This document shows positions 9,181-18,460 of a stretch of 21,392 bases of DNA, one piece after another. Numbering within the stretch: the stretch's first letter is position 1; every line of letters begins with the position of its first letter. Under the pieces are notes generated by a model. The model did not search any database. It worked only from the letters and a program-made list of their open reading frames with translations, and was not told the DNA's origin. The stretch spans positions 125,271 through 146,662 of the forward strand of contig NW_019775589.1 of NCBI RefSeq assembly GCF_001039355.2. Reading direction: 5' to 3'. Position numbers and translations under genes: made by a program. Source of the stretch: Lingula anatina. Taxonomy: Eukaryota > Brachiopoda > Lingulata > Lingulida > Lingulidae.

Positions 9181-10468
9181 CATTGCTTGAAATTGACTAT
9201 AAAGTATTAAAAGTATATTGGCTCATTTTTACGCACTTTGTATAAAAAGGCAAAAAAGCAAAAAAAAAAAAAGACATTTGTGGGTATGCTGTGATGTAAG
9301 ATACTAGTATTAGGTAACACACAATATACCAAGAAAATAACCAAGTTTTTGTGTTGTGATTACCCAAACAATCCACTTTTCATCCCTTAGAACATCCCTT
9401 GGAATTTCATACATTTCACACAAGCTTCTAATACTTTTTCACCACTTTCACTTTAAAAAGAGGAACATGCTTTCCTTAGGATATGCATGAGGATTGGGAT
9501 CCCAAAAATCGATGAATTAAGCAGCCAAAAGATGTGCCTTCACTTGGAACAGTTGAACTCTTGGTGGTTGTATTGTGGAATAAGTAAATAAGTGTCTGTA
9601 GACATATTTTCCAGTCCCTATTACAGAGTGCTTGCATATGGGTTGAGCGCAGCTGAGTCAGGAACATTCAGCACAAAATATCAATAATCTGTAAAATCTT
9701 CTATGTTGGAGACCTGTTTTTCATCGTAATTCTAGAATTTTCTTTAGCTTTCTTTTTTAACTTGGATTATGGGAATAAAAGTTCTAATATTCTCAAATTG
9801 TAATAATAATGACATAATGAGATTTCTAATTGTACATAACAATCTTAAATCTGTAAGACAAATTAAAAGGTGACAAAAATAAAAGGATTGTGAGCAGTCA
9901 ATTGTTTTGCGCTGTTAGGACACATTTCTGGAAGCCTGATGTGTTTTGCAATGTCCATGTTCTTGTAGATGTAAAGATCGTTAGACCACTGCATTACAAG
10001 TTGGGCTGTAGACAGCTTTTGTTTTGCCATATTTTTGGATACCACAAGTGTTCTTCACACAGTTAAGGAAGCCAGACATTTTGGATCACTGCACTGTTGT
10101 ACAATCAAGTGAAACACAGACAGAATTAGATATGGCTGAATCATATTGTTTCATGCATTGGCAAGTTTTTTCCATTTAAGAAAAGTGGTGATACGTAGAA
10201 CCTGGGTCGTTAAAGTACTGATGAGGTTGTAAGTAAAATGGTAATGGTATATCTTTTTCACATTTTCACAAACGGATCACAAGTGGACGCCTCCCTCTGA
10301 TAACAGCAAATATCAGGGATTATTTTGAAGAAATGGGACTTCAAAAATATGGATACACTTCTGAAATTGGAAGACTTTGGACAACAGTTTCAAGTGGATG
10401 TGTTTATATTTTCATTCTATGATTTGGGATATAAATTTTGATATAACAATATTATAGAAAATATTACC

Positions 10469-10517
10469 ATGGGCCATACATGCTGGGAATGGTTAGCCCT
10501 GCTATCATGTACACTAG
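10469..10517 (+). other. Candidate mini first exon (Kozak ATG to consensus donor), weak
   Basis: ACCATGG (ATG at 10469) opens 16 codons encoding a short hydrophobic stretch (WLALLSCTL) that ends at TAG|GTGAGT, with GT at 10518-10519, in phase 1. A short hydrophobic N-terminus followed by a phase-1 intron is typical of signal-peptide exons, and phase 1 also matches the donor of the RASSF-like exon. The hydrophobic core is short and has no Lys/Arg before it. It may be chance. Confidence 0.15.
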
Positions 10518-11787
10518 GTGAGTGCAATAGAATAATTTTCAATATATCGTAATTTTTACTTCCTAATGAAGTGGGTTTGTTAGTTTCTTTATTTTAGTAA
10601 CACAAGATGTCTCAAAACCTTTGCATTTTAATGAAAATTTCAGCACTTATTCAGCAGGGATAGAAGAGTTTACAACATCTCCAAATTTTTTAACATAATG
10701 TTTATTTTATTATAATGTCCATTTTGCCATGGCGGAGCTCAGTGGTATTTGAGTGCACCCTTAGAGTGCTCTCTGGTTAAATGCCATATATAGGTTCTGA
10801 ATCTGTCTGGCAGAACTCTCTTTCCAGAAAAGTAGAAAATGTGGACCCTCCAAGACCCACAAAAACTATATAATTGTACTTCATTTATTTGATTTAAGGA
10901 GAAAGCAAAATATAGCAAATTGTTTTTACTCCCACTTTTTTTGGTGTCATGACATATTTAACAGAATGCAACATGAAATATTTGCACAGCTAATTTTTTT
11001 CCGCTAAGTAGATTGGTTCGACTCTTTTTATTATCTAACCCAATACAATACAGTACAATAGGTGATCATTAGTTTGAGACAATTGTTGCAAAATGGTTCT
11101 GCTCCCAGTTCCAAATTATTTCAGCCATTTTGTTTGCTAGTTGTTAATATCCTCTCTCAGCGAAGTGGGATATTATTGCTTTCCTGAAACCATTTGAACA
11201 ACAAAATTAACTCATCAATTCATAGAGCGCCCCAGAAGTTGTAGGTAGGAAATTTGCAGGAGGAAATATTTGTTTTAAAAGAAAGTGAGATGAAAAATGA
11301 ATCTGAAGCAGATATTAAGACTCCTTATTTATCAAGAACTTAGATGTCAATAATACTGTTTACATAGAGGTATGCTGCCTGCACTTGAAAATGTCTCTAA
11401 GTCATATTTTCTATGCTTGCATTTCCCGCAAATCTACTTTCTGGTATATATATATCTCAGAAAAAATGATAAAACCCCTCATATAAAGTAAGTGATATCA
11501 ATTAATCCTTGTAAAATGTACAGAAGGACAAAGAGGTGTTAGGATATAGAAAAAAATATGAAATTTAAAAAATGGTGTAAAACTGCAAAACTAAATGCAG
11601 GGAAGGGTAAAGAATGATTCGTGAGAAGGAGAGAGTTGATTTTTAAAAGAAATTTGACAGCAGGAAAATGTCAGATAGAATACCTTAAAATGCATCATCA
11701 CGTTTAAAAAAAACCACCTGCACTAGATGACCATTTACCATGCAATATCAGAATCTGTCCAGGTGACCATGTGATGAAGTGGGTCAA

Positions 11788-11898
11788 GGTACTCTCTGAT
11801 GTCAGAGGCCCACTGAAATACTACACAAAATCACACCATGGGCTTTCCACAATTTTTGTAACAGACTACTAGCTAGCACCCTGTGGTCAGAGAGTACC
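11788..11898. repeat. 12-bp perfect inverted repeat enclosing about 87 bp
   Basis: GGTACTCTCTGA (11788-11799) pairs with TCAGAGAGTACC (11887-11898). GTCAAG precedes the left arm and occurs again shortly after the right arm in the same orientation, so the ends are partly direct and partly inverted. It is possibly a remnant of an inverted-repeat element, but borders and target duplications are not clear. Confidence 0.4.
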
Positions 11899-12711
11899 AT
11901 AGGTCAAGTTAATGACGGGTGTGGAAGGGGAAATGCCATTAATTAAGGTAGACCAAGAAAGTCCCAAGGGCTTCATGAAAGGAGTAATTAGAGTTACTAA
12001 TGGTTATATTGAGTAATGGGAGCCATGCTGTTATGAATTAGAAGCTGTCAGCAGGTAGCAGAAAATGTTTGATGTTAAAGTGATGTATTTGGGGAATAAT
12101 TTTGTGGTGCCTTATGAATACAATGGCAAAAAATTACTCATTTAAATTACATGTTGTTTCACACACACAATAAAAATGAAATCTGAAAACAGCTTACTCC
12201 ATCTTGTAGAAGACAATAAAATAAAAGTAAGTACTCTAGACCAACAACGTCAAGGTAACAATTTGCAGCGCTAATATTATCCAATAATGGTAAAGATAAC
12301 ATTTCAAACTTGGGCTTTATTGGTTGATTACAGTAAGGGATAAATATGTACTTGTATGTTGTACATTTTGGCAGGAATTTCTGTCCAGGTGACCATGGTA
12401 AATTACAGCATTTACAGCAATTACACAGATGAGGCTGTTAACCAAGCATCTGCATTTTTACAAAAATAATAATAATGTATGGATTTTACCACCACCAACC
12501 TCAGTCAGAATTTTACAGGATTTTGGGAATATGGGTTTCATGATTAAAAATCAATGCCGGGGAACTTCATGTATTAGTTCTATTACTCACTGTAAATGTA
12601 GAGTGATGATAAGGGAATTGTATTTCATACAGAACAGACATTGCAGATATGTGTGATGTAACTTTGTAATAGCCATATGGTTCCTTAGCATTGGTAATGG
12701 AATGGCAAACA

Positions 12712-12750
12712 GCACGTGCGTGTGTGTGCGTGCCTGCAAGCCTGTGTGTG
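12712..12750. repeat. TG-rich interrupted microsatellite
   Basis: Interrupted GTGCGTGTGTGTGCGTG followed by CCTGCAAGCC and TGTGTGTG. It is an ordinary degenerate dinucleotide repeat. Confidence 0.6.
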
Positions 12751-13950
12751 AAACTATGTGAAACATAATATGAAAGTTGCATCTTGGAATTGAACCTAAC
12801 ACAGAAACAGGTTGATTCGTAATTTTGAAAATAATCTAATAAATATATAGATTAATTGTTAATTTGGAGGATTCAGATACCTGCGCCATTTTTCTCTTGA
12901 TATATTGAAGAATTTGGCAGGCAAATGATGATGGTCAAATTGAAGTAGCTTTTATGTATAAGAACATCTGAAAAACAGAAATCATTGCAACAAGTCCCTT
13001 TTGTCAGCTTTTATTACAAATTTACATATACATGTAAGTTGTAATTTCTACTAGACTCTTCAATAAGCAGCCTCTTGTATTTTCATAATCAAATTTCTCC
13101 CCGTTAACTACTTCACTACGTACCATTGTTCACAACAAGATAAACAACAGGACCACTCATTTTGGATACTAAAATTTGGGTACAACACTACTGCTTATAT
13201 GTATAATGTGTATTAAAGAGAGCAAATGTGTGTATGTCATCAGAAATACATGGAGTACAAAGTAATGAAAACTGTGCACAGGTTCCGTACATACAGGTAG
13301 TTAAAGGATATAGGTGAGTGGGTAATTGCACTTTACTCAAAGCCTTGCTTTCAGACATGAGAAAAGGTTCCGCTGTTTCTTATCACAGACAAGTAATACA
13401 TGGCTTGTGGCCCTGTAAAAGATATGAGGGCCCTGTTAAGGGATGAGGAATGGAATTTCAACTCTGTCCATGTAATGGCACTGTTTTAAACTGTGGGGCC
13501 CAGTAATGTGGGTTTTTATGATGAGTAGAGAGTTTCAGGAATGATGAATTACTGGCTGCTGCTTTTGCTGGATGGCATTTACCATAAATAGGTGCGCGCG
13601 GAAATGGGAAATATTGTCTGAAACTTCATCTTTTTGGTACTTCATGTGACCAAAAATTGTCTTTTGCTGTTAAAGCACTTTTAATTGTGGGGCTTGGGAA
13701 AAAGATCTGAAAATTGGATTTCTAGGCAGTAGATTGCATGGTTTTGATTGTGAAGTGCACATTGCTCAAGTTTGTTTTGAGTTCCACAGATTGTATTTCA
13801 CAGTTTGAGGCCTCAGTGGAGGATTTGTGTTTCAAAACAGATCTGGAAAACCTGTGAGCGGCAGACTAATATTACTGTACAGTACAGTAAGTGATCAGCC
13901 ACAACATCATCAGATTCGCAGCAAAGATTTGATAAATTTTGATTAGTTAT

Positions 13951-14175
13951 TCAGACTGGTTGTGAGCAGATGATCATTTCTCTCAGTTTCCAAGGTGACA
14001 TAGCTACAAGGATATCTTCCAGCTTGTCTTGAAGTTCAGAAGCGGGTCTAGAACACTCTGGAAATGGCTCTCTGTTGATCTTTAAAAACCAGTCACCGTG
14101 TGATCTTCCAAAGAACTTGGATTCATGGACTAGATTTGGGGCCAAGAAATATCTATCACTGTGTATTCCTACTTT
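13951..14175 (-). other. Minus-strand exon-like open frame ending in a stop (weak), unknown product
   Basis: On the minus strand a good acceptor (ACACTTCACCTTCAG, AG at 14177-14176) leads in phase 0 into 74 codons ending in TGA at 13953-13951. The composition is protein-like (for example HGDWFLKINREPFPEC, then a charged ELQDKLEDIL helix). The frame remains open upstream to a TAA at 14229-14227. In another minus frame, about 14183-14287 also reads as plausible protein (FNTFYHFNKNQTGG), which hints at a frameshifted remnant rather than an intact exon. There is no ATG near the start and no family I recognise. It could be a decayed transposon gene, a terminal exon of a minus-strand gene, or chance. 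Confidence 0.22.
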
Positions 14176-14229
14176 CTGAAGGTGAAGTGTATGACTAGAT
14201 AGGGGTGACTCATCAACATTTTGATCTTA

Positions 14230-15070
14230 TTTGATCCCTTACCACCAGTCTGGTTCTTGTTGAAGTGGTAGAACGTGTTGAAAGCAGGGGGTCAGTTAGA
14301 CTAACAGGACAAAGAAAAAAGAAAAGAAATATTTTTCAGAAGAGCGCTTTTGACCAAGAGGACTTCACCAGAGACTTGAACAAAACTTGAAAACTTTTTG
14401 ACAAATTGTCAAAGAAAATATTCTTCATATTTCACCAGTGACCATCATCCAGAGGAGATCATATTCGGTCACATGACAAGGCATTTTACTAGGAAGACAT
14501 ATTAACAGGACCCATATTAACCAGGAGCTACTACACCTAGAGCCTTCAAAGCACAGGATCTTTACAGTGATATTTCACAGAAAAAAGAACTCTGATATTT
14601 CCAAATTTATCTCACCTGGTTACCTGTGTATATTTAACTCACCTTGGCGCTTGCTGCATCTGGTTTGCTCTTATTGCGTCAGTGTGAATACTAGAGTAAT
14701 CTACACTGGAATTTATCCATTAGTAACTGTATGAATTCATCACAGTACTTTTAGATGAGATGAGACTGCTGCTTAGTATATAACTTGGGAACTTTTGAAC
14801 ACTGGATTAATTGTATTTCACATGCACAGGGAGTGACCATAGACTTAAACTGCAGGTTTTACAGGTTGTATGGTATCTAGCATAAGAACTGTTATATACC
14901 AGGGGTCTTCTTTGACTTACACATACTTGATTTATTGTTCTGTCATCTCTTACCAAGAGACACGCTTAGTGAAAAATATATCGGCAGACCTGTCTGTGTT
15001 TCTTGCCACCAGATTTGGCTGAAAGCTGACTGAAGTTGTGATTTTACTACTTAGAGGCTGTGAGTTTATT
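14230..15070. other. Non-coding stretch before the second exon
   Basis: No supported gene. Some short frames near 14330-14480 look faintly protein-like but are broken by stops in every frame. No TATA box or CpG-rich promoter is evident ahead of the exon at 15083. Confidence 0.5.
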
Positions 15071-15082
15071 CCGTGTTTTCAG
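15066..15082 (+). other. Probable splice acceptor before the exon at 15083
   Basis: TTATTCCGTGTTTTCAG is a pyrimidine-rich tract ending in TTTTCAG, 18 bases before the ATG at 15101. It implies an upstream 5' UTR exon for the following coding region. Confidence 0.6.
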
Positions 15083-15100
15083 CCTGTTCTGTAGTGAATC

Positions 15101-15802
15101 ATGAATATCAGCGTATCTATAGGTGGAGGGCGCCCAGGAGGAAATCGCACCAGCCTTGCCAAACAGCTTCTGCAGGAGAGGAAAGGTGACAGCTCCTTTG
15201 AGTTCAGAAGTAAAGGCACGAGTGCTCTGGGTCGGCACCACCGAACAAAACTTCAAGATGGTGCTCTTGACTTTGACGACTGGGATGTTGGTACCAGTAG
15301 GAATAGGAGAAATGTAGGAAGCTTTTTCGAATATTTGGATGACAGCGCCAAGTCAAAAAGCGAGGACAGTAGAAAGCATGTATCTGAGGTGGATTATTCT
15401 AGCCGTAGCTCAAAAAACAAAAGTGGACTGAGAGAGTTTGATGTGGATACGGATGACATGTTTGCATCCAAAACAAAGTCATTTTTAAATCGCTCTGGCA
15501 AGAAACATTTTGATGATGATGACGATGATGATCTAAGGGGCAGGGGCAGCAAGTTGCATAGATTAAGAAGCCGTGAAAACGCAGCATATGAAGATGAAAT
15601 TGATAGCAAAAACAAAAACTTATCGGAGAGAAAAAGGGGCGATTTAGCTGAAAGAAATGAAGGTGGTGGCATTGTCTCCTCATCAAAAAGTGAAAAGAAA
15701 ACAGTAAAGAAGTCTTCAAAATCTGAAAATGTGCNTTCTTGCTACTCACCAAGTATTAGCAGAAGTAGGCTTTTAGACACAGTTTTGTTATTGATTGTGT
15801 AA
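15101..15802 (+). CDS. First coding exon of an unrecognised charged, disordered protein
   Basis: Open frame from ATG 15101, the first after an in-frame TGA at 15095-15097 and with A at -3, to TAA at 15800-15802. Composition is clearly protein-like and unlike the AT-rich flanks. Features by residue: a Gly-rich start (8-14); a possible short helix SLAKQLLQERK (18-28); an aromatic/acidic patch LDFDDWDVG (56-64) and SFFEYLDD (74-81); Ser/Lys-rich spacers; an acidic run of seven Asp (138-144); basic RGRGSKLHRLRSR (146-158); and a Lys/Ser-rich block (195-209). No globular domain, signal peptide or membrane segment is seen before residue 222. The tail from about residue 213 ends in the hydrophobic LLDTVLLLIV, which looks like intron read-through, so the true exon probably ends between about 15700 and 15770. 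Possible donors are ACA|GTAAAG (15704), CAA|GTATTA (15753) and GAA|GTAGGC (15765), none strong. A single N at 15735 makes residue 212 unknown. I do not recognise the family. Confidence 0.7.
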   Translation: MNISVSIGGGRPGGNRTSLAKQLLQERKGDSSFEFRSKGTSALGRHHRTKLQDGALDFDDWDVGTSRNRRNVGSFFEYLDDSAKSKSEDSRKHVSEVDYSSRSSKNKSGLREFDVDTDDMFASKTKSFLNRSGKKHFDDDDDDDLRGRGSKLHRLRSRENAAYEDEIDSKNKNLSERKRGDLAERNEGGGIVSSSKSEKKTVKKSSKSENVXSCYSPSISRSRLLDTVLLLIV

Positions 15803-16140
15803 TAATAGGCAGAGCGAGCTATGGAATTGGATGCTGTCTCATTTATCTTATTGATTTTTTCTGTTGTATGACTGCCATTTGGTTTTAGCGTCAATTGAAG
15901 TTTTTTTTTTTCAATTACACTTCATAAATTAGCTGTAAAAATGTTCTGGAAATTTTTTTTGAATAGGAAGTGCATTTGAAAAGGTTTTTTTTGTTAATGA
16001 ATTTGGAAGTACTTTGAATATTTCATTTATGGTGTAGAATTTGAAGTCTTAGCAGTTTGAAGGACAGTATTATTCCAAACTTATGTATTTTTTCCACAAA
16101 TGATCAGTTGTTGAAATAGAGACTATAGTTGAACATTAAA
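15803..16140. other. Probable intron, no gene seen
   Basis: T-rich sequence with several T runs (for example 15901-15911) immediately after the coding exon. No open frame is supported. Confidence 0.55.
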
Positions 16141-16408
16141 ACTGCTAGAAAATTATAAATGTTCTTGCTGAAGTTACATGAAATCGTCCTTGCTGATAGA
16201 CAAATTAGACAAATTAGTACTGCTTAATTTTTTTTTTAATGCATGCTTGCTTTTAGATTGAAAGACAATTGTACTGTCAGAAAAAGGGTTTTGTTGAAAC
16301 TGGATGAAAAACCCTTTGCTTGTAGACCAATAGACATTTTACTGCTAAGAAATTTATTTTTTTATTGAAACTACTTGAAATGGCTCTTGCTGTTAGAGAG
16401 ACAGACAG
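16141..16408. repeat. Diverged tandem array, four units of about 54-78 bp
   Basis: Units begin with ACTG(C/T) at 16141, 16219, 16273 and 16341. They share an order of words: ACTGCTARAAA, a T-rich segment, TTGAARYTACWTGAAAT, a YTTGCTKRTAGA block, then an AGACA-type end. The units differ by many substitutions and indels, so the array is old. It lies in the probable intron after the second exon and has no open frame. Confidence 0.5.
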
Positions 16409-16941
16409 CCTCCCCGGTAGTTAATAGGGTTTTCATTGAGTAGGCAGATTAACCTTTGCTTTAAAAGCAGTTTTGTTGAAGGCAGTCATTTGAATTGCAG
16501 TTTACAAGGTTAACAAAACTGAAGTTTTATATATCTAAAGTTTTTGGTATTACTTTTGTGTAAAGCAAATGTTGTCATATATGTAATCATTTGGGTTTGC
16601 AAAATTTTACTCCTGTATGATTTCTGTTAGAAGTATTTTGAAAAAATGATAGATATACTTATCTTACTCAGTGGATTGTTAAAACATTACTGTAATCAAA
16701 TATATCTTTAGACCTTTGAGCTATGTTATATTATTACTGTATGAGATGATTACTAGTAAATATTCAAAGTGTGAATTTTGCATTGTTTATTTCCTGTATG
16801 CTGTTGCCAAAAAGTTAAATGAAAGTCTTTTTATTCGGAAATCTGGAAAGGTCCTCTTGAATCTCTGATCAACCAGTAAAACAAAAAACAATTAAACCAA
16901 AGTTTGCTTTTTATTTATTTGCTAATCTTTGGTAAGAAAGG
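16409..16941. other. Probable intron, no gene seen
   Basis: AT-rich, with only short frames. The GTTTTGTTGAAGGCAGTCATTTGAA segment near 16471 resembles the preceding tandem units and may be a further decayed copy. Confidence 0.5.
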
Positions 16942-17065
16942 AAATAGCTTTAGAATTAAAAATAGCCTTGATGTGGCCTGATGGGTGACATACCATGTTG
17001 TCAAGGATGTTGATACATTCTTCAAACAAGCCACATCAGAACTATTTTTATTTCTGAAGCTATTT
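16942..17065. repeat. Inverted repeat with 39-bp arms and 46-bp spacer
   Basis: The left arm (16942-16980) and right arm (17027-17065) are reverse complements at 33 of 39 positions by my count. Conserved words are AAATAGCTT, AAAAATAG and TGATGTGGC. Several mismatches are transitions that would still permit G-U pairing in RNA. It may be a small fold-back element or a conserved intronic hairpin. No flanking target duplication was found. Confidence 0.75.
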
Positions 17066-17385
17066 ACATCAAGTATTCACAGTCTGTGGCAGTCTGATTA
17101 TAACACAGGTTTACTGAGTGACAGGCTGACTTGACATTTCAAAGAATGTTTTTGAAAAATTGCTTTTCTTTAAAGTTTTCTTCCATTGAGTTGTTGGCAC
17201 CCTGAGTGTGAGAGAGGTTTTCTCTGAATGTTGGTGTGATGGGTTGGTTGGGGTGTGGTACACAGGGTGTGAGTGATTCAGTTTCTTGGTGCATATAAAA
17301 ACTATTAGGTCGAAGCATAAGCAAAGTTTTTTTTTAGTAATAAATTCTTTATTTTATTAATTTTATTATACTACTGATAATTTAC
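17066..17385. other. Non-coding stretch, no gene seen
   Basis: Nothing beyond T-rich runs near 17328 and a GGTTGG-rich patch near 17240-17270. The minus-strand frame at 17139-17324 has no family resemblance and no good splice borders. Confidence 0.5.
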
Positions 17386-17464
17386 CTTGGGTCATCGTAT
17401 ACTTAAATTTGGTCTCAAAAGTTTAGACCAGTTTTCGCACTAAAGTTATTTTGTAAGACAGGGC
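17386..17464 (+). repeat. Degraded inverted-repeat element end, copy 3
   Basis: GGGTCATCGTAT, then a small hairpin TGGTCT (17410-17415) with AGACCA (17425-17430), then CTAAAGTTATTTTGTAAGACA and a GGGCCC end. The order and spacing match copy 1 (1275-1371) and the arms of copy 2 (5502-5772). Only one end is recognisable. Confidence 0.5.
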
Positions 17465-18165
17465 CCTGGTCACTAATACATGTGAACTTTCCAAATCCTC
17501 CTGACTCTTTATAGTGACCATCTATACAGCTTTGTAGCAAAATTCTTCTCTTTAAACAACCTCATCTGTCTTTTTTCTCTGCTCTTCCAATATTTTCTCT
17601 GTCAACAAGAGGGAGAGCAAAGATCACATAGTGTGACAGAAAGGTCGCATGCCTAAGTCATAAAATATGTGAACTTTGTAGCCAGGTCCTGTTCCTCATG
17701 CCATTAACTTCAGTTTTAATACCATGTCATGACTGTCAACTTTGTCCAATTCTTTATTCCACATGTGTAAAAGATAAACTGAAGAGACAAATGTGGAGAT
17801 TTTTATGTTTAGAAGCTGCCCCTCTTGCCCTGCCCCAGCCATTGGATCCAAGACTTAGGTCTCATCTTTACATTGTAAATTAAAAGCACCTTGGTTAAAT
17901 GAAAATGTCAAAAATAAAGATACAAAATACATGCCAAGTTATAAAGGAGGCACTGATACAGAATTTAACATCAAAAACAGTTAAACTTACACTTGAAGCA
18001 AGTGCAGATTCCCTCTAATACATATAAATCACTACTACCAGTTTCTTATATGACTCAGATAAAGTACATTTTTAAGTGGATTTTATAACCTTCTCAATTG
18101 ATCCGAAAGGCAAAGAAGCTAGACCAAATTTCCCGAGATTTTGATACAGATCAGACATTTTATGG
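17465..18165. other. Non-coding stretch, no gene seen
   Basis: No supported gene. A 61-codon frame at 17698-17883 uses an ATG but has no family resemblance and no splice context. Confidence 0.5.
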
Positions 18166-18191
18166 CCAAAAGGACAGCCCCCCCGCCCCCC
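18166..18191. repeat. Poly-C motif at the left edge of the scaffold gap
   Basis: GGCCAAAAGGACAGC leads into C7-G-C6 and then N. A near copy of the same motif lies at the right edge of the gap (18426-18460), so the gap is framed by a direct repeat. Confidence 0.8.
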
Positions 18192-18399
18192 NNNNNNNNN
18201 NNNNNNNNNNNNNNNNNNNNNNNNNNNNNNNNNNNNNNNNNNNNNNNNNNNNNNNNNNNNNNNNNNNNNNNNNNNNNNNNNNNNNNNNNNNNNNNNNNNN
18301 NNNNNNNNNNNNNNNNNNNNNNNNNNNNNNNNNNNNNNNNNNNNNNNNNNNNNNNNNNNNNNNNNNNNNNNNNNNNNNNNNNNNNNNNNNNNNNNNNNN
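18192..18399. other. Assembly gap (208 N)
   Basis: A run of N of unknown true length. It lies between two copies of a poly-C-containing motif, which probably caused the break. Any reading frame crossing it is meaningless. Confidence 0.98.
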
Positions 18400-18425
18400 G
18401 TTTTGGTAAACGACCGCCCTTTTTT

Positions 18426-18460
18426 GGCCAAAAGGCAGCCCCCCCCCCCCCCCCCCCCCC
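18426..18460. repeat. Poly-C motif at the right edge of the scaffold gap, C22 run
   Basis: GGCCAAAAGGCAGC leads into 22 uninterrupted C (18439-18460). This repeats the left-edge motif with one base fewer before the C run. The complementary G22 strand could form G-quadruplexes. Confidence 0.85.

Larger units (their letters stand above)
7757..10468. other. Intronic sequence, no gene seen
   Basis: This follows the RASSF-like donor and is probably its first intron. I searched for a phase-1 acceptor followed by a C1 continuation (Cys, a short spacer, CH, then HX2C) and saw none. Contents: a diverged tandem patch (8061-8218), A-runs at 9161-9180 and near 9259-9271, a small palindrome TAGACTCAGTCTA near 8767, and a 62-codon open frame without an ATG near 10237-10425. 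Confidence 0.55.
10518..13950. other. Intronic or intergenic sequence, no gene seen
   Basis: No protein-like frame with good borders. Contents: a 12-bp inverted repeat at 11788-11898, CTGTCCAGGTGACCATG present twice (near 11753 and 12382), a TG-rich patch at 12712-12750, and an AG|GTGAGT donor-like site at 13312-13319 preceded by a 26-codon ATG frame (13234). A tRNA B-box-like word near 11015 lacks an A box. Confidence 0.5.

Noticed and set aside
11012-11022. GGTTCGACTC, resembling a tRNA B box
   Set aside because: There is no A-box word 30-60 bp upstream and no cloverleaf pairing or terminator in the expected places.
12567-12802. Two overlapping minus-strand 71-codon frames
   Set aside because: Low-complexity His/Thr stretches come from the TG-rich microsatellite; there are no splice borders or family match.
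15394-15752. Minus-strand open frames opposite the second exon
   Set aside because: They are antisense shadows of the plus-strand coding exon, with Ser/His runs created by its Asp and Lys codons.
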